The position numbers and the translations under genes were made by a program. From positions 868,001 to 932,000 of the forward strand of contig NZ_CANMBJ010000004.1 of the NCBI RefSeq assembly GCF_947496075.1: a stretch of DNA of 64,000 bases, read 5' to 3'. Every line of letters starts with the position of its first letter. Positions within the stretch are counted from its first letter, which is position 1. This DNA comes from an uncultured Tateyamaria sp. GTDB taxonomy: Bacteria; Pseudomonadota; Alphaproteobacteria; Rhodobacterales; Rhodobacteraceae. Under the pieces are notes generated by a model that searched no databases, was not told where the DNA came from, and saw nothing but the letters and a program-made list of their open reading frames with translations. Positions 56,926 through 64,000 of the stretch are shown piece by piece.

Positions 56926-56949
56926 GTCGCTTTGACATGAGCGATAGAG

Positions 56950-56976
56950 AGCCCCGCCTTTTGGCGGGGCTTTTTT
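56950..56976 (+). terminator. Intrinsic terminator of petABC
   Basis: AGCCCCGCC-TTTT-GGCGGGGCT followed by TTTTT. A textbook Rho-independent terminator. Confidence 0.95.
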
Positions 56977-57054
56977 GTTAGGCAATGGAAACTGCTTGCG
57001 CGGCAGGGGGTCTTTCGATCACAGTTTTGAGCATTCATCTTCTTCGGAGGGTTC

Positions 57055-57423
57055 ATGTCTCTTGTTTCCAAAATTCTCGTTGGCCTTGTTGCCCTGACGC
57101 ATGTCTATTTCTGCTATTTGGAAATGTTTGCCTGGGAGACGCGGGGACCCGAAGTATTCACATTCATGGCACCCGAACTCTTCGCCCCAACCAAGGTTTT
57201 GGCGGCCAATCAGGGCCTGTATAACCTCTTTCTGGCGGGGGGGCTGATATGGGCGTTGCTTGTGCAGTCGACCCAGTGGCAACGCCACATTGCAACGTAT
57301 TTTTTGCTGTGTGTTCTGGCTGCAGGCCTGTACGGAGCTTTGGCGTTTACCGTGACGCTTTATGTTCAGGCGATCCCGGCTGCGATTGCATTGGCGAGCT
57401 TGTTGATCTGGCGCAAGGCCTAG
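57055..57423 (+). CDS. DUF1304 family membrane protein
   Basis: A 122-residue protein with four hydrophobic segments (about 5-23, 52-70, 78-98, 102-118). The N-terminal helix pair HVYFCYLEMFAWETRGPEVF and NQGLYNLFLAGGLIWALL are the DUF1304 signature. TCGGAGGG lies before the ATG. Function unknown. Its stop overlaps the stop of convergent mtaB in CTAG (57420-57423). Confidence 0.85.
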   Translation: MSLVSKILVGLVALTHVYFCYLEMFAWETRGPEVFTFMAPELFAPTKVLAANQGLYNLFLAGGLIWALLVQSTQWQRHIATYFLLCVLAAGLYGALAFTVTLYVQAIPAAIALASLLIWRKA

Positions 57424-58667
57424 GCAACCAGTTGCCCATTCCGCGCGCCTGAAATGCGCGCGGTGACAATGTGACCCTCGGGCTGGGGCGTGTCAAAGGC
57501 GACTTCCGTGAACTGTTCGGTGCGACCCATATGCGGGTTTTCCATCAGGATGTGATGGGTTTTGCCGTGCTGTGCGGCGAGGTGTTCTGCCACTTGCTTG
57601 TCTCCGGCGGCGCGGAGGCGGGCCGCTCGTTCCTTGATGGCCGTGCCGTTCACCTGCGGCATCCGTGCAGCAGGCGTGCCGGGGCGGGGTGAGTAGGGGA
57701 AGACGTGCAGCCAGGTCAGGTCGCAGTCTTCGACCAGCTTCAGAGAGTTGTCGAACATCGCTTCGGTTTCGGTCGGGAAGCCGGCGATGATGTCCGCGCC
57801 AAAGGTCATGTCAGGCCGCAGTTTGCGGGCCTCTTGTGCAAAGCGGATGGCATCGTCGCGCAGGTGGCGGCGCTTCATGCGTTTGAGGATCAGGTCGTCG
57901 CCATGCTGCAGCGACAGGTGCAGGTGGGGCATCAGCCGGGGTTCCGTGGCGATGGCCCGCATCAGTGCCGCGTCCACCTCGATCGAGTCGATGGAACTGA
58001 TCCGGAGGCGTGGCAGGTCGGGCACCAGTTTCAGGATGCGCATGACCAGATCGCCGAGCTGAGGCGCACCGGGCAGGTCAGCCCCCCAAGAGGTGAGATC
58101 AACGCCAGTGAGCACCACCTCATTGAAGCCACGGTCGACCAGTCGCTTGATCTGATCGACCACAACGCCTGCCGGGACCGAGCGCGAGTTGCCGCGGCCA
58201 TATGGGATGATGCAGAAGGTGCAGCGGTGGTCGCATCCGTTCTGGACCTGCACATAGGCGCGGCTGCGGGTGCCAAACCCGTCGATCAGGTGACCTGCGG
58301 TTTCCGTGACCGACATGATATCGTCGACCTGCACGGGTTCGGTGCCAAAGTCACCGGCGAGCCCTGCCCATGTGCTGGCCTGCATCTTTTCCGTGTTGCC
58401 GATGACTGCGTCGACCTCGTCCATGTTGGCAAAGGTGTCGGGTTCCGTCTGGGCGGCGCAGCCTGTGACGATCAGTTTGGCGTCTGGATGGGTGCGGCGA
58501 AGCTTGCGGATGTCCTGGCGGGCCTTGCGTACTGCTTCCGCCGTCACTGCGCAGGTGTTGACGACGACGGCGTTTTCAACGCCTGCTTGAGTCGCCAATT
58601 CTTCCATCGCCTTGGTTTCGTAGGCGTTGAGGCGGCAGCCGTGATTGGAGAAGACGGGCGCGGTCAT
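57420..58667 (-). CDS. mtaB: tRNA t6A37 methylthiotransferase
   Basis: MtaB adds a methylthio group to N6-threonylcarbamoyladenosine at tRNA position 37. In 415 residues the N-terminal UPF0004 domain has its three cluster Cys in HGCRLNAYET, NTCAVT and VTGCAAQ; the radical-SAM motif is CDHRCTFCIIPYGRGNSRS; a short TRAM domain ends the protein. The split from MiaB/RimO rests on overall layout. It overlaps dapF by 4 bases. Confidence 0.93.
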   Translation of the reverse strand: MTAPVFSNHGCRLNAYETKAMEELATQAGVENAVVVNTCAVTAEAVRKARQDIRKLRRTHPDAKLIVTGCAAQTEPDTFANMDEVDAVIGNTEKMQASTWAGLAGDFGTEPVQVDDIMSVTETAGHLIDGFGTRSRAYVQVQNGCDHRCTFCIIPYGRGNSRSVPAGVVVDQIKRLVDRGFNEVVLTGVDLTSWGADLPGAPQLGDLVMRILKLVPDLPRLRISSIDSIEVDAALMRAIATEPRLMPHLHLSLQHGDDLILKRMKRRHLRDDAIRFAQEARKLRPDMTFGADIIAGFPTETEAMFDNSLKLVEDCDLTWLHVFPYSPRPGTPAARMPQVNGTAIKERAARLRAAGDKQVAEHLAAQHGKTHHILMENPHMGRTEQFTEVAFDTPQPEGHIVTARISGARNGQLVA

Positions 58668-59485
58668 AGGCTTTGCAGGAACTCTGTCGTGAGTGTGCCG
58701 TCAAACACATGGGCCGTTGGGCCGGACATCCAGACGCCATCATCGCGCCAGTCGATATGCAATGTGCCGCCATCAAGGTCGATCTGAACCTTGTGCCCTG
58801 TCAGGCCCCGCCGCGCGGCCGCCACTGCCGTTGCGCAGGAAGACGAACCCGACGCTAAGGTGACCCCTGTTCCCCGTTCCCAGACGCGCATGCGGATATG
58901 GTCGGGTCCGACAACCTGGGCGAATTGCACATTTGTACGTTCGGGAAAGAGGGTGTGATGCTCGATCTTCGGGCCGATGGTGGCGAGGTCGATTGCAGAC
59001 ACATCGTCGACGAAGAAGGTGCAGTGTGGGTTGCCCATGCCGGTGCCAACCGGATCGCCGTCAATGGGAAGCGAGAGTGTATCCACATCCTTGGCTAGGG
59101 GAATGTCCTGCCAGTCCAGTTGTGGGTGGCCCATGTTGACCGCCGTGCTGCCGTCATCATTTCGTACCGCATTGAGCATGCCACGTCCGGTTACATGGAT
59201 GTCGAGGTGATCTGCCGCGCGCTGCGCAAGCTCGTGTGCAGCGATGCACCGGGTCGCGTTGCCACAGGCCGCTGATTGCGAGCCATCCGCGTTGTAGAAG
59301 GTGATTGTTAGGTCAGACCCGTCAGTGATCAGCGCAAGCTGATCGAACCCGACGCCGCGATGCCTGTCTGCCAATGCGCGCACCAACGACTCTGTCAGAT
59401 CGACAGGCGTATTGCGACCGTCGATCACGACAAAGTCGTTGCCTGCCCCGTGCATCTTCATGAAGGGCCAGTGAGAGGTCGCCAT
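58664..59485 (-). CDS. dapF: Diaminopimelate epimerase
   Basis: DapF epimerises LL- to meso-diaminopimelate for lysine and peptidoglycan. The 273-residue protein has FMKMHGAGNDFVVID at the start and the first catalytic Cys in CGNATRC. The second site reads LASGSSSCA, where the family has ACGSGACA: the expected catalytic Cys is Ser, and a Cys comes four residues later. Start is uncertain: ATG 59485 (MATSHW), 59494 or 59503; none has a clear ribosome-binding site. It is coupled to mtaB. Confidence 0.88.
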   Translation of the reverse strand: MATSHWPFMKMHGAGNDFVVIDGRNTPVDLTESLVRALADRHRGVGFDQLALITDGSDLTITFYNADGSQSAACGNATRCIAAHELAQRAADHLDIHVTGRGMLNAVRNDDGSTAVNMGHPQLDWQDIPLAKDVDTLSLPIDGDPVGTGMGNPHCTFFVDDVSAIDLATIGPKIEHHTLFPERTNVQFAQVVGPDHIRMRVWERGTGVTLASGSSSCATAVAAARRGLTGHKVQIDLDGGTLHIDWRDDGVWMSGPTAHVFDGTLTTEFLQSL

Positions 59486-59600
59486 ATCTGCCATGCGGCG
59501 CATATAACGCCCGGATTTTGGGGAATCCAGTATGTCGCAGAAAAACATCCGAGAATCGGCTTGACCCTTTGGCCGACCCTTTCTAGATAGGCCGCCTAGT

Positions 59601-59676
59601 GGGCCGTTAGCTCAGTTGGTAGAGCAACTGACTTTTAATCAGTGGGTCGCAGGTTCGAACCCTGCACGGCTCACCA
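59601..59676 (+). tRNA. tRNA-Lys (anticodon UUU)
   Basis: The acceptor stem GGGCCGT pairs with ACGGCTC, the D loop has AGCTCAGTTGGTAGAGC, the anticodon arm is ACTGA-CTTTTAA-TCAGT with anticodon TTT, and the T arm has GGTTCGAACCC. CCA is encoded. It borders phage-related DNA, so its 3' end is a candidate attachment site. Confidence 0.97.
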
Positions 59677-60078
59677 CTAAAACAAAATAAAAACAGATGC
59701 TTAGGCGGTGTTGTGGCGCCTAGCCGTTGATGATTCGAGAGCTATGGTAGCACCCCGGCAGCGCCGCAGTTCGACGGGCCATCGGTCGCGACCAAGTTCA
59801 GCCCGCTTGCTGCGCTGACGATCCCACCCCCCGGGGAGGGGCGCCGGGCCATCACACGGAGTCCGCAAATGGCTCCGAAGAAATTTTCCTCTGATCCGCC
59901 AATTTAGGTTAACGGCCAAAGTACTCATGGCGGCTGAAACGGTTGCAGCAGTCTGGGCGGCAACCTGTAGCGCATCGTGGGTATAAAGGGTGTTGAATCC
60001 GAAACGGTGGTCCAGCTTTTGAGCGGTCAGGTTGAGACGGCCAGTTGTTCGGCTGGTGCGACGCTTCAGGTCAGTTTG

Positions 60079-60120
60079 TCAAATGTCAGACATTTTGATA
60101 TGTTACTTCGTAACATATCA
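60079..60120. promoter_or_regulatory. Two overlapping operator-like palindromes before terS
   Basis: TGATATGTTAC-TTC-GTAACATATCA (60096-60120) is a perfect 11-bp inverted repeat. Sharing its first three bases, TCAAATGTCAGACATTTTGA (60079-60098) is a near-palindrome with one extra base. They end 20 bases before the terminase ATG and look like binding sites for a phage regulator. Confidence 0.6.
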
Positions 60121-60140
60121 ATCAGGCCGGTTAGGATGCC

Positions 60141-60578
60141 ATGGCGCGTTCACACACTGAAAAGCAGGAAAAGTTCGCGCTTGAGTACGCCCACAACGGG
60201 GGGAACGCGACCGCTGCGGCCAAAGCTGCTGGGTATTCTCCGGCGACGGCACATGAAATTGGGCGGCAGAACCTGGCCAAGCCGCAGGTTTCGGAAATGA
60301 TCCGAGTGCACTTGCTGGGCATGAAAGCTCGCTCAGGTGCTCTGGGACTGAAAGTGTTGGCCGAAATTAGCCAAGATAAAAAAGCACCGCATAGCGCCCG
60401 CGTGAGCGCCGCTAGGGCACTTTGCGAACACGCCGGACTTCTCGGCGGTGGGAAAGAGCAACGTTCGCTAGCGGATGTGATAAATGGGGATTTGATGGAA
60501 GGTAACTGGGTGCTTCAGCCGGAAGAGGTTTTGTCCGCATTTCGGCGTGCGAATTCGGGCCTGAAGGTGATCGAATGA
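60141..60578 (+). CDS. Phage terminase small subunit
   Basis: A 145-residue protein with the Terminase_2 pattern: KQEKFALEYAHNGGNATAAA, KAAGYSPATAHEIGRQNLAK and PQVSEMI, an HTH that recognises the phage packaging site. The C-terminal half is helical and may carry the oligomerisation part. The large subunit normally next to it is not present within the window. It overlaps the next gene by 4 bases. Its ATG follows the palindrome pair closely, and no clear Shine-Dalgarno is present. Confidence 0.85.
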   Translation: MARSHTEKQEKFALEYAHNGGNATAAAKAAGYSPATAHEIGRQNLAKPQVSEMIRVHLLGMKARSGALGLKVLAEISQDKKAPHSARVSAARALCEHAGLLGGGKEQRSLADVINGDLMEGNWVLQPEEVLSAFRRANSGLKVIE

Positions 60579-60916
60579 TAGATGCCATGCCAGAGAAGGA
60601 CCTCCATGAAATGACCGCAGCGGAATTGCGAGCATTCCAGATAAAGGCGTTCCACATGGAGCCGCCCGCAATGTCCGAGCCGATGGAAGTGCACGAACGC
60701 TACTATGTTGCTTGCGTATTGATCACCGGTACAAGGGCCGGAAAGGCTGGGTATGATCTACATGATTTTGTAAAACAGTGCATCGAGAGTACCCAGCACA
60801 AGCAAATCGGCATCGAAAGAATGCTTGCGTATCTTGGGCCTCGCCCGACTTCCGATTGGAAAGTTGAAGCCCCAACAGCGTTCCCAGATCTACCGCCAGG
60901 GTTTTCAGTACTCTAG
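60575..60916 (+). CDS. Small phage-associated protein, function unknown
   Basis: A 113-residue soluble protein coupled to terS by a 4-base overlap (ATG 60575; ATG 60587 is an alternative). It is rich in charged residues, with MTAAELRAFQIKAFHMEPPA near the start and a Pro-rich end (FPDLPPGFSVL). I do not recognise a family. Position suggests a packaging or head-related accessory role, which is inference only. It ends 4 bases before the stop of the convergent large gene. Confidence 0.65.
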   Translation: MIDAMPEKDLHEMTAAELRAFQIKAFHMEPPAMSEPMEVHERYYVACVLITGTRAGKAGYDLHDFVKQCIESTQHKQIGIERMLAYLGPRPTSDWKVEAPTAFPDLPPGFSVL

Positions 60917-60920
60917 CAAA

Positions 60921-63719
60921 CTAGTCATCGTCCCGAGAAGCCGCACCCACTGAAATCAGCTGGTTCAGTTTCTTCGACCACGTGTAGACTTGCGCGTCAT
61001 CTGTTGGGAATTCGAGTAGATGCTTGGCCAATTCTGGGTCGAAATGAGCCCGTTGAATGATCTTCAATGCGCTGCCGTTTGCATCTGGGAATTGGTCTGC
61101 AATCAGATTGACGCGGCGTTCATAGGAACCACCCTGAAGCGCGCCGCTCCGCAAGGTCACCAAGGTGCCAACCGGGGCGGCAAAGGCCCTCAGCACGCCG
61201 CGCAGTCCCCCAAGGCTTTCGGCCGTTGCAGAACCTGAACTTGCCTGAGCACCACGGTTCGACAGGGCTTTGAGCCGTGTCTGCACCTGTTGCAAAGACT
61301 GCATTTCTTCGGGGCCAAACACTTCAGCCAATGCGTCTCGGTTTTTCCCAAACGTGTTTCGGAGCTTTGCAAGTGAAACTGTGGCTTGGTCTGGCGACAC
61401 AGCGGCGTTGCTCGCAGTTGTCACTTGCTCAGTCAGATAGTCCGCCACAGCTGCTTTCCAGCCGCGCTGAGCGTCGGGGTTTCCGGCGAATTCTCTCACA
61501 ATCTCGGCCATAGCCTTCTGTGGGTCTGGCCGACGAAGAATGCCCTGAACTGCTTTCCGTGGTTCGGAGTCCAGCACCAACTTGAGCACGCCCTGATCGA
61601 TCTGCCTTTGCGAAAGCTGCGCCGCATCCATCGCGGCAGTCAATTCACCTGCGGCTGCATTTGACGCCTGATTGCCTTCGCGGACCGCCTGCAGCAATCC
61701 TTCAAGTTCTGCTTTGACTTCTGGGATCTGGCTCAGCGCATCTTGACGAAGGGATATGTAGCGGGCGAGTGCGGTTTCATGGATTTTCCCATTGCGTATG
61801 ATCCCTTTCCCGGCGGCGTCGGCGACCAGGTAGTCTCTTGCAGCTGCCAGCCCCTCTTTCCGGTTCGGACTGATGGACAAAATCTGGGCCAAGTCTGCCG
61901 CTGCTGCCCGTGCTGTTGGGCCCGTAGTCAGGAACTTCCGCGCCGTTGCCTCCGGGACTGTGTTGGCTGTCGTTCGTGTCGGATCGCGATCGATGTTGCG
62001 GAAAAAGTTCGGCGACACGGTGCCATTGCGGAAGTAGGGTGCAAAGCGTTCGCGATAGTAATTGTCAGCCGATGCGAGCGCTTCGGTCCCAGGTGTTCCA
62101 CTAGCTGCAGCGTCGCGAATGTCTTCATTGATGCCTTGGCGCAGTTCCCGAGCAGTATCAGCTCGGCCAAACTGACCCTGTGCGCGAGCTTCGCTTTCAA
62201 TGTCGGACAGTCGCCGGCGATCCATCATCGCATCTCGCAGCTGGCGATCAAGACTGAGCACCTCACCCCCATTCGCGGGTGACATTTGTGTGGACTCCGC
62301 CCCGAATGCTTCCAACAAGCTTTCGCTTTGCCTGTCGCGCAACACCGGGTTTACTCTTTCGCTCCCAGCTTTTCGGCGCACTGCAGCGCTGCGCACGTTC
62401 TCAGTACTCACAACGGCGTTGGGGTCAGACGCCGCCGAATTGTATAGGTCGTTCTTCTGCGAACGCCTGGGTTGATAGGTGTTTTGCACAATGGCGCGAT
62501 CCAATTCGCGGGACGCTGCATCTACTGATGGCCCAGAACCCGCTCCAATGGCGAGATCTTCGATTTGCTGGTTTACATAGGCCAATTGGCTTCGTGCGTC
62601 ATCGACACGCTGTTGCGACTGAAGCAGTTGATCGTTGATTTGCTGACCAGCTTCCACGCGGGCCGCTTCCGGATCGCCAGTTTCCGGGCGAACACCACGG
62701 ACGCGTTCGGAGACGTTATCCATAACGCGCCTGTCTGCTTCGATGAATTCGGGTGCGCCAGAACCAGCGCGCGCCTGTCGCTCCGCCGCCAGCAAACCAG
62801 GATCATCTGCGATCAGAGCGGTTGTTGGCTTTGGGCCCGCATCGACTTCAGCGAGATAGTCTTCGATGCGCCGCTTGGACGCTGCCGGTGATGTTGCCCG
62901 GTCTTGGTACAGCGCTGCTGCCCGGCGCACGTCGCCGCGGTTGTATGGCAAAGCTGTATCTGGATCGACCGGCAACACGTCTGGGTTTGCGGAAGCACGT
63001 TCAGCGAGGTTGCGGCCGGGTTTCATATCGGTAGTGCGCGCTGCGTTGGCGCCGCCGATGCCGCCCAACAGACCTGCAATCAGCTCGGTAAAGAACCCTT
63101 GGGCTTCTTGGGGCACGTTCTGGTCATATATCTCAAGAGCCGCGCCCGTACCCGCACCGGCCGCAGTATCCCCAACCACAACCCTGCTCGAAGCCCCAGG
63201 GGCTTTGTGTGGGGCCGTCCATGAGCGTGGCAGAACGTTGTCTGCCTTAGTGGCCTTTGACAGCAGAGTGCCGCCTAAGAGCCCTTCAGTGGCAAAGCGG
63301 TTGACTGAGTGGCCAATACGCTCTTGCGGTGTCATGTCTTCGCGATCAATCAGGATGTCACCTAAAAGTGCTTCCGTGCCTTTGCTTGCAGCATCGGCGA
63401 TGCTTTCACCCCCGCCGAAACTGTTTTCAAAACGGAAGCCGATGTCGATACCTGGGATAAGGTCGGCGAGTGAAATGGGTGCATTGAGCGCCAATTCCGC
63501 CATGTCCACAGGTAATCCCATTAGATCCGCAACACCACGGCCCGCGCCTTGGGTGCCTATCTGAAGCTGGCGACCAACACGCTCGACAGCGTTGGGATCT
63601 TGCCGTGCCTCTGCCGCGGACTGCATCGCAGCGCGGCGTGCCGCCAATTGTTCAGCTACTGTCGGCCCCTTGGGTCGCTGTTGGCGCCGTGCTTCAATTT
63701 GTTCAGCTACAGTTGCCAT
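60921..63719 (-). CDS. Large phage structural-type protein (932 residues)
   Basis: A 932-residue protein with no enzyme motif I can see. Residues 1-35 hold a duplicated segment (TVAEQIEARRQQ and TVAEQLAARRAA). Gly/Ala-rich, weakly hydrophobic patches follow near 50-110 and 210-240, then long Ala/Gln/Arg/Glu-rich helical stretches. This resembles internal virion or DNA-ejection proteins of podovirus-like phages, but that is by composition, not by a motif. It runs against terS, unlike a usual late operon. Start ATG 63719 (MATVAEQ); the frame extends seven codons up. Confidence 0.6.
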   Translation of the reverse strand: MATVAEQIEARRQQRPKGPTVAEQLAARRAAMQSAAEARQDPNAVERVGRQLQIGTQGAGRGVADLMGLPVDMAELALNAPISLADLIPGIDIGFRFENSFGGGESIADAASKGTEALLGDILIDREDMTPQERIGHSVNRFATEGLLGGTLLSKATKADNVLPRSWTAPHKAPGASSRVVVGDTAAGAGTGAALEIYDQNVPQEAQGFFTELIAGLLGGIGGANAARTTDMKPGRNLAERASANPDVLPVDPDTALPYNRGDVRRAAALYQDRATSPAASKRRIEDYLAEVDAGPKPTTALIADDPGLLAAERQARAGSGAPEFIEADRRVMDNVSERVRGVRPETGDPEAARVEAGQQINDQLLQSQQRVDDARSQLAYVNQQIEDLAIGAGSGPSVDAASRELDRAIVQNTYQPRRSQKNDLYNSAASDPNAVVSTENVRSAAVRRKAGSERVNPVLRDRQSESLLEAFGAESTQMSPANGGEVLSLDRQLRDAMMDRRRLSDIESEARAQGQFGRADTARELRQGINEDIRDAAASGTPGTEALASADNYYRERFAPYFRNGTVSPNFFRNIDRDPTRTTANTVPEATARKFLTTGPTARAAAADLAQILSISPNRKEGLAAARDYLVADAAGKGIIRNGKIHETALARYISLRQDALSQIPEVKAELEGLLQAVREGNQASNAAAGELTAAMDAAQLSQRQIDQGVLKLVLDSEPRKAVQGILRRPDPQKAMAEIVREFAGNPDAQRGWKAAVADYLTEQVTTASNAAVSPDQATVSLAKLRNTFGKNRDALAEVFGPEEMQSLQQVQTRLKALSNRGAQASSGSATAESLGGLRGVLRAFAAPVGTLVTLRSGALQGGSYERRVNLIADQFPDANGSALKIIQRAHFDPELAKHLLEFPTDDAQVYTWSKKLNQLISVGAASRDDD

Positions 63720-63798
63720 ATTCGTGCCTCGCAGTCTCAACCGGTAACCTGGGAGTCCGTGCTAGCGAGGCAGGAGAATACGCTTAAGGAAATATCGC

Positions 63799-63918
63799 AT
63801 GGATCGATTATCTAAGCAAATTGGATTCGTGCCAGTAAACGAGCAAATATCAAGAAGGGTTTTAGGCGGCGCCCATGACATGCCGGCTTGTATGCTGAAC
63901 AATGCAGGTGTCTTTTGA
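63799..63918 (+). CDS. Possible 39-residue protein in the phage segment
   Basis: MDRLSKQIGFVPVNEQISRR starts at ATG 63799, with AAGGA about 9 bases upstream, and ends at TGA 63916-63918. It is too short to judge and has no known family. It could be an isolated phage gene or chance. Confidence 0.3.
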   Translation: MDRLSKQIGFVPVNEQISRRVLGGAHDMPACMLNNAGVF

Positions 63919-63965
63919 ATTCGAGCCGTTGCCTAGAGACCCATGGCTCGTAAGGATGATCGAGT

Positions 63966-64000
63966 ATGACGGAAAACTCTCAAGACAATGAAAAAGTTGC
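63966..64000 (+). CDS. Start of a gene cut by the window edge
   Basis: ATG 63966 opens MTENSQDNEKV, running off the end. AAGGATG lies upstream at a workable distance. Too little is visible to name it. Confidence 0.35.
   Translation, partial: MTENSQDNEKV

Larger units (their letters stand above)
59677..64000. mobile_element. Phage-derived segment behind tRNA-Lys (partial)
   Basis: From the tRNA 3' end to the window edge all recognisable content is phage-like: a terminase small subunit, a coupled small gene and a 932-residue structural-type protein. No host gene is seen. There is no integrase, capsid, portal or large terminase in the visible part, and no second copy of the tRNA 3' end, so the far border is outside. 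The stretch 59677-60078 (about 400 bases) has no supported gene. Base composition is lower in GC than that of the host genes. Confidence 0.7.

Noticed and set aside
59701..59928. 75-residue minus-strand frame behind tRNA-Lys
   Set aside because: Low-complexity Arg-rich product, no ribosome-binding site, no family; not supported as a gene.

Overview
The window is alphaproteobacterial chromosome, most likely from the order Rhodobacterales (Roseobacter group). The case rests on gene content and order: rpsT-dnaA-dnaN-recF-gyrB, mutM-ubiE-ubiB, serC-serA, petP-petR, petABC, an IalB-type secreted protein, DUF2853, and GTG or ATG starts behind GGAG-type sites. Most genes are housekeeping, high in GC and tightly packed. 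Many pairs overlap by 4 bases.

Layout. 0-3 kb: 3' end of an EVE-domain gene, small membrane and DUF proteins, a nitroreductase. 3-10.6 kb: replication block on the minus strand (rpsT, dnaA, dnaN, recF, a LysE-type exporter, gyrB). 10.7-15.1 kb: enoyl-CoA hydratase, mutM, ubiE, ubiB. 15.2-19.3 kb: acetyl-CoA acyltransferase, an XRE/cupin regulator, and the threonine-degradation pair kbl-tdh. 19.3-27.8 kb: a repeat-rich stretch with a phosphatase, LysE exporter, Stf0 sulfotransferase, the serine pathway (serA, a HEAGH protein, serC with a structured leader, divergent serB), a YCII protein and an asparaginase. 28-35.9 kb: IalB, an AhpD-like protein, rlmN, a LOG protein, dapD, a methyltransferase, an SDR protein, ExoD. 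36-40 kb: minus-strand operon HDAC-xseB-ispA-dxs. 40-42.3 kb: petP-petR divergent from ilvE. 42.3-43.3 kb: a low-density patch with DnaA-box-like and GANTC sites, a DUF3892 gene and two gene remnants. 43.3-48.1 kb: PhoD-like phosphatase, DMT transporter, DM13/TetR pair, aroC. 48.2-52.6 kb: a broken SEC-C gene, TPP riboswitch-thiBPQ, and FMN riboswitch-ribH facing it. 52.6-59.5 kb: PaiB, GST, petABC, DUF1304, mtaB, dapF. 59.6 kb to the end: tRNA-Lys(UUU) followed by a phage-derived segment (terminase small subunit, a small gene, a 932-residue structural-type protein) that runs off the window.

How the genes work together. serA, serC and serB give the whole phosphorylated serine pathway within 5 kb. 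dapD and dapF are two steps of lysine/peptidoglycan synthesis. petABC is a complete cytochrome bc1 complex, with the petP-petR regulators about 13 kb away. dxs and ispA feed isoprenoids, including the side chain of the ubiquinone made with UbiE and UbiB. thiBPQ and ribH are under vitamin riboswitches.

The most interesting signals are: two families of intergenic repeats, one of which supplies stop codons to the genes it abuts; a SEC-C gene broken by two +1 shifts; a DapF with Ser at the expected second catalytic Cys; a Tdh without the structural-zinc cysteines; clustered GANTC sites at dnaA and at 42.4 kb; operator-like repeats beside PetP, the TetR regulator and kbl; and the phage segment behind tRNA-Lys with two abutting palindromes before the terminase gene. 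No complete new defence or mobile system is visible; the phage segment is the best place to look, but it is cut by the window edge.
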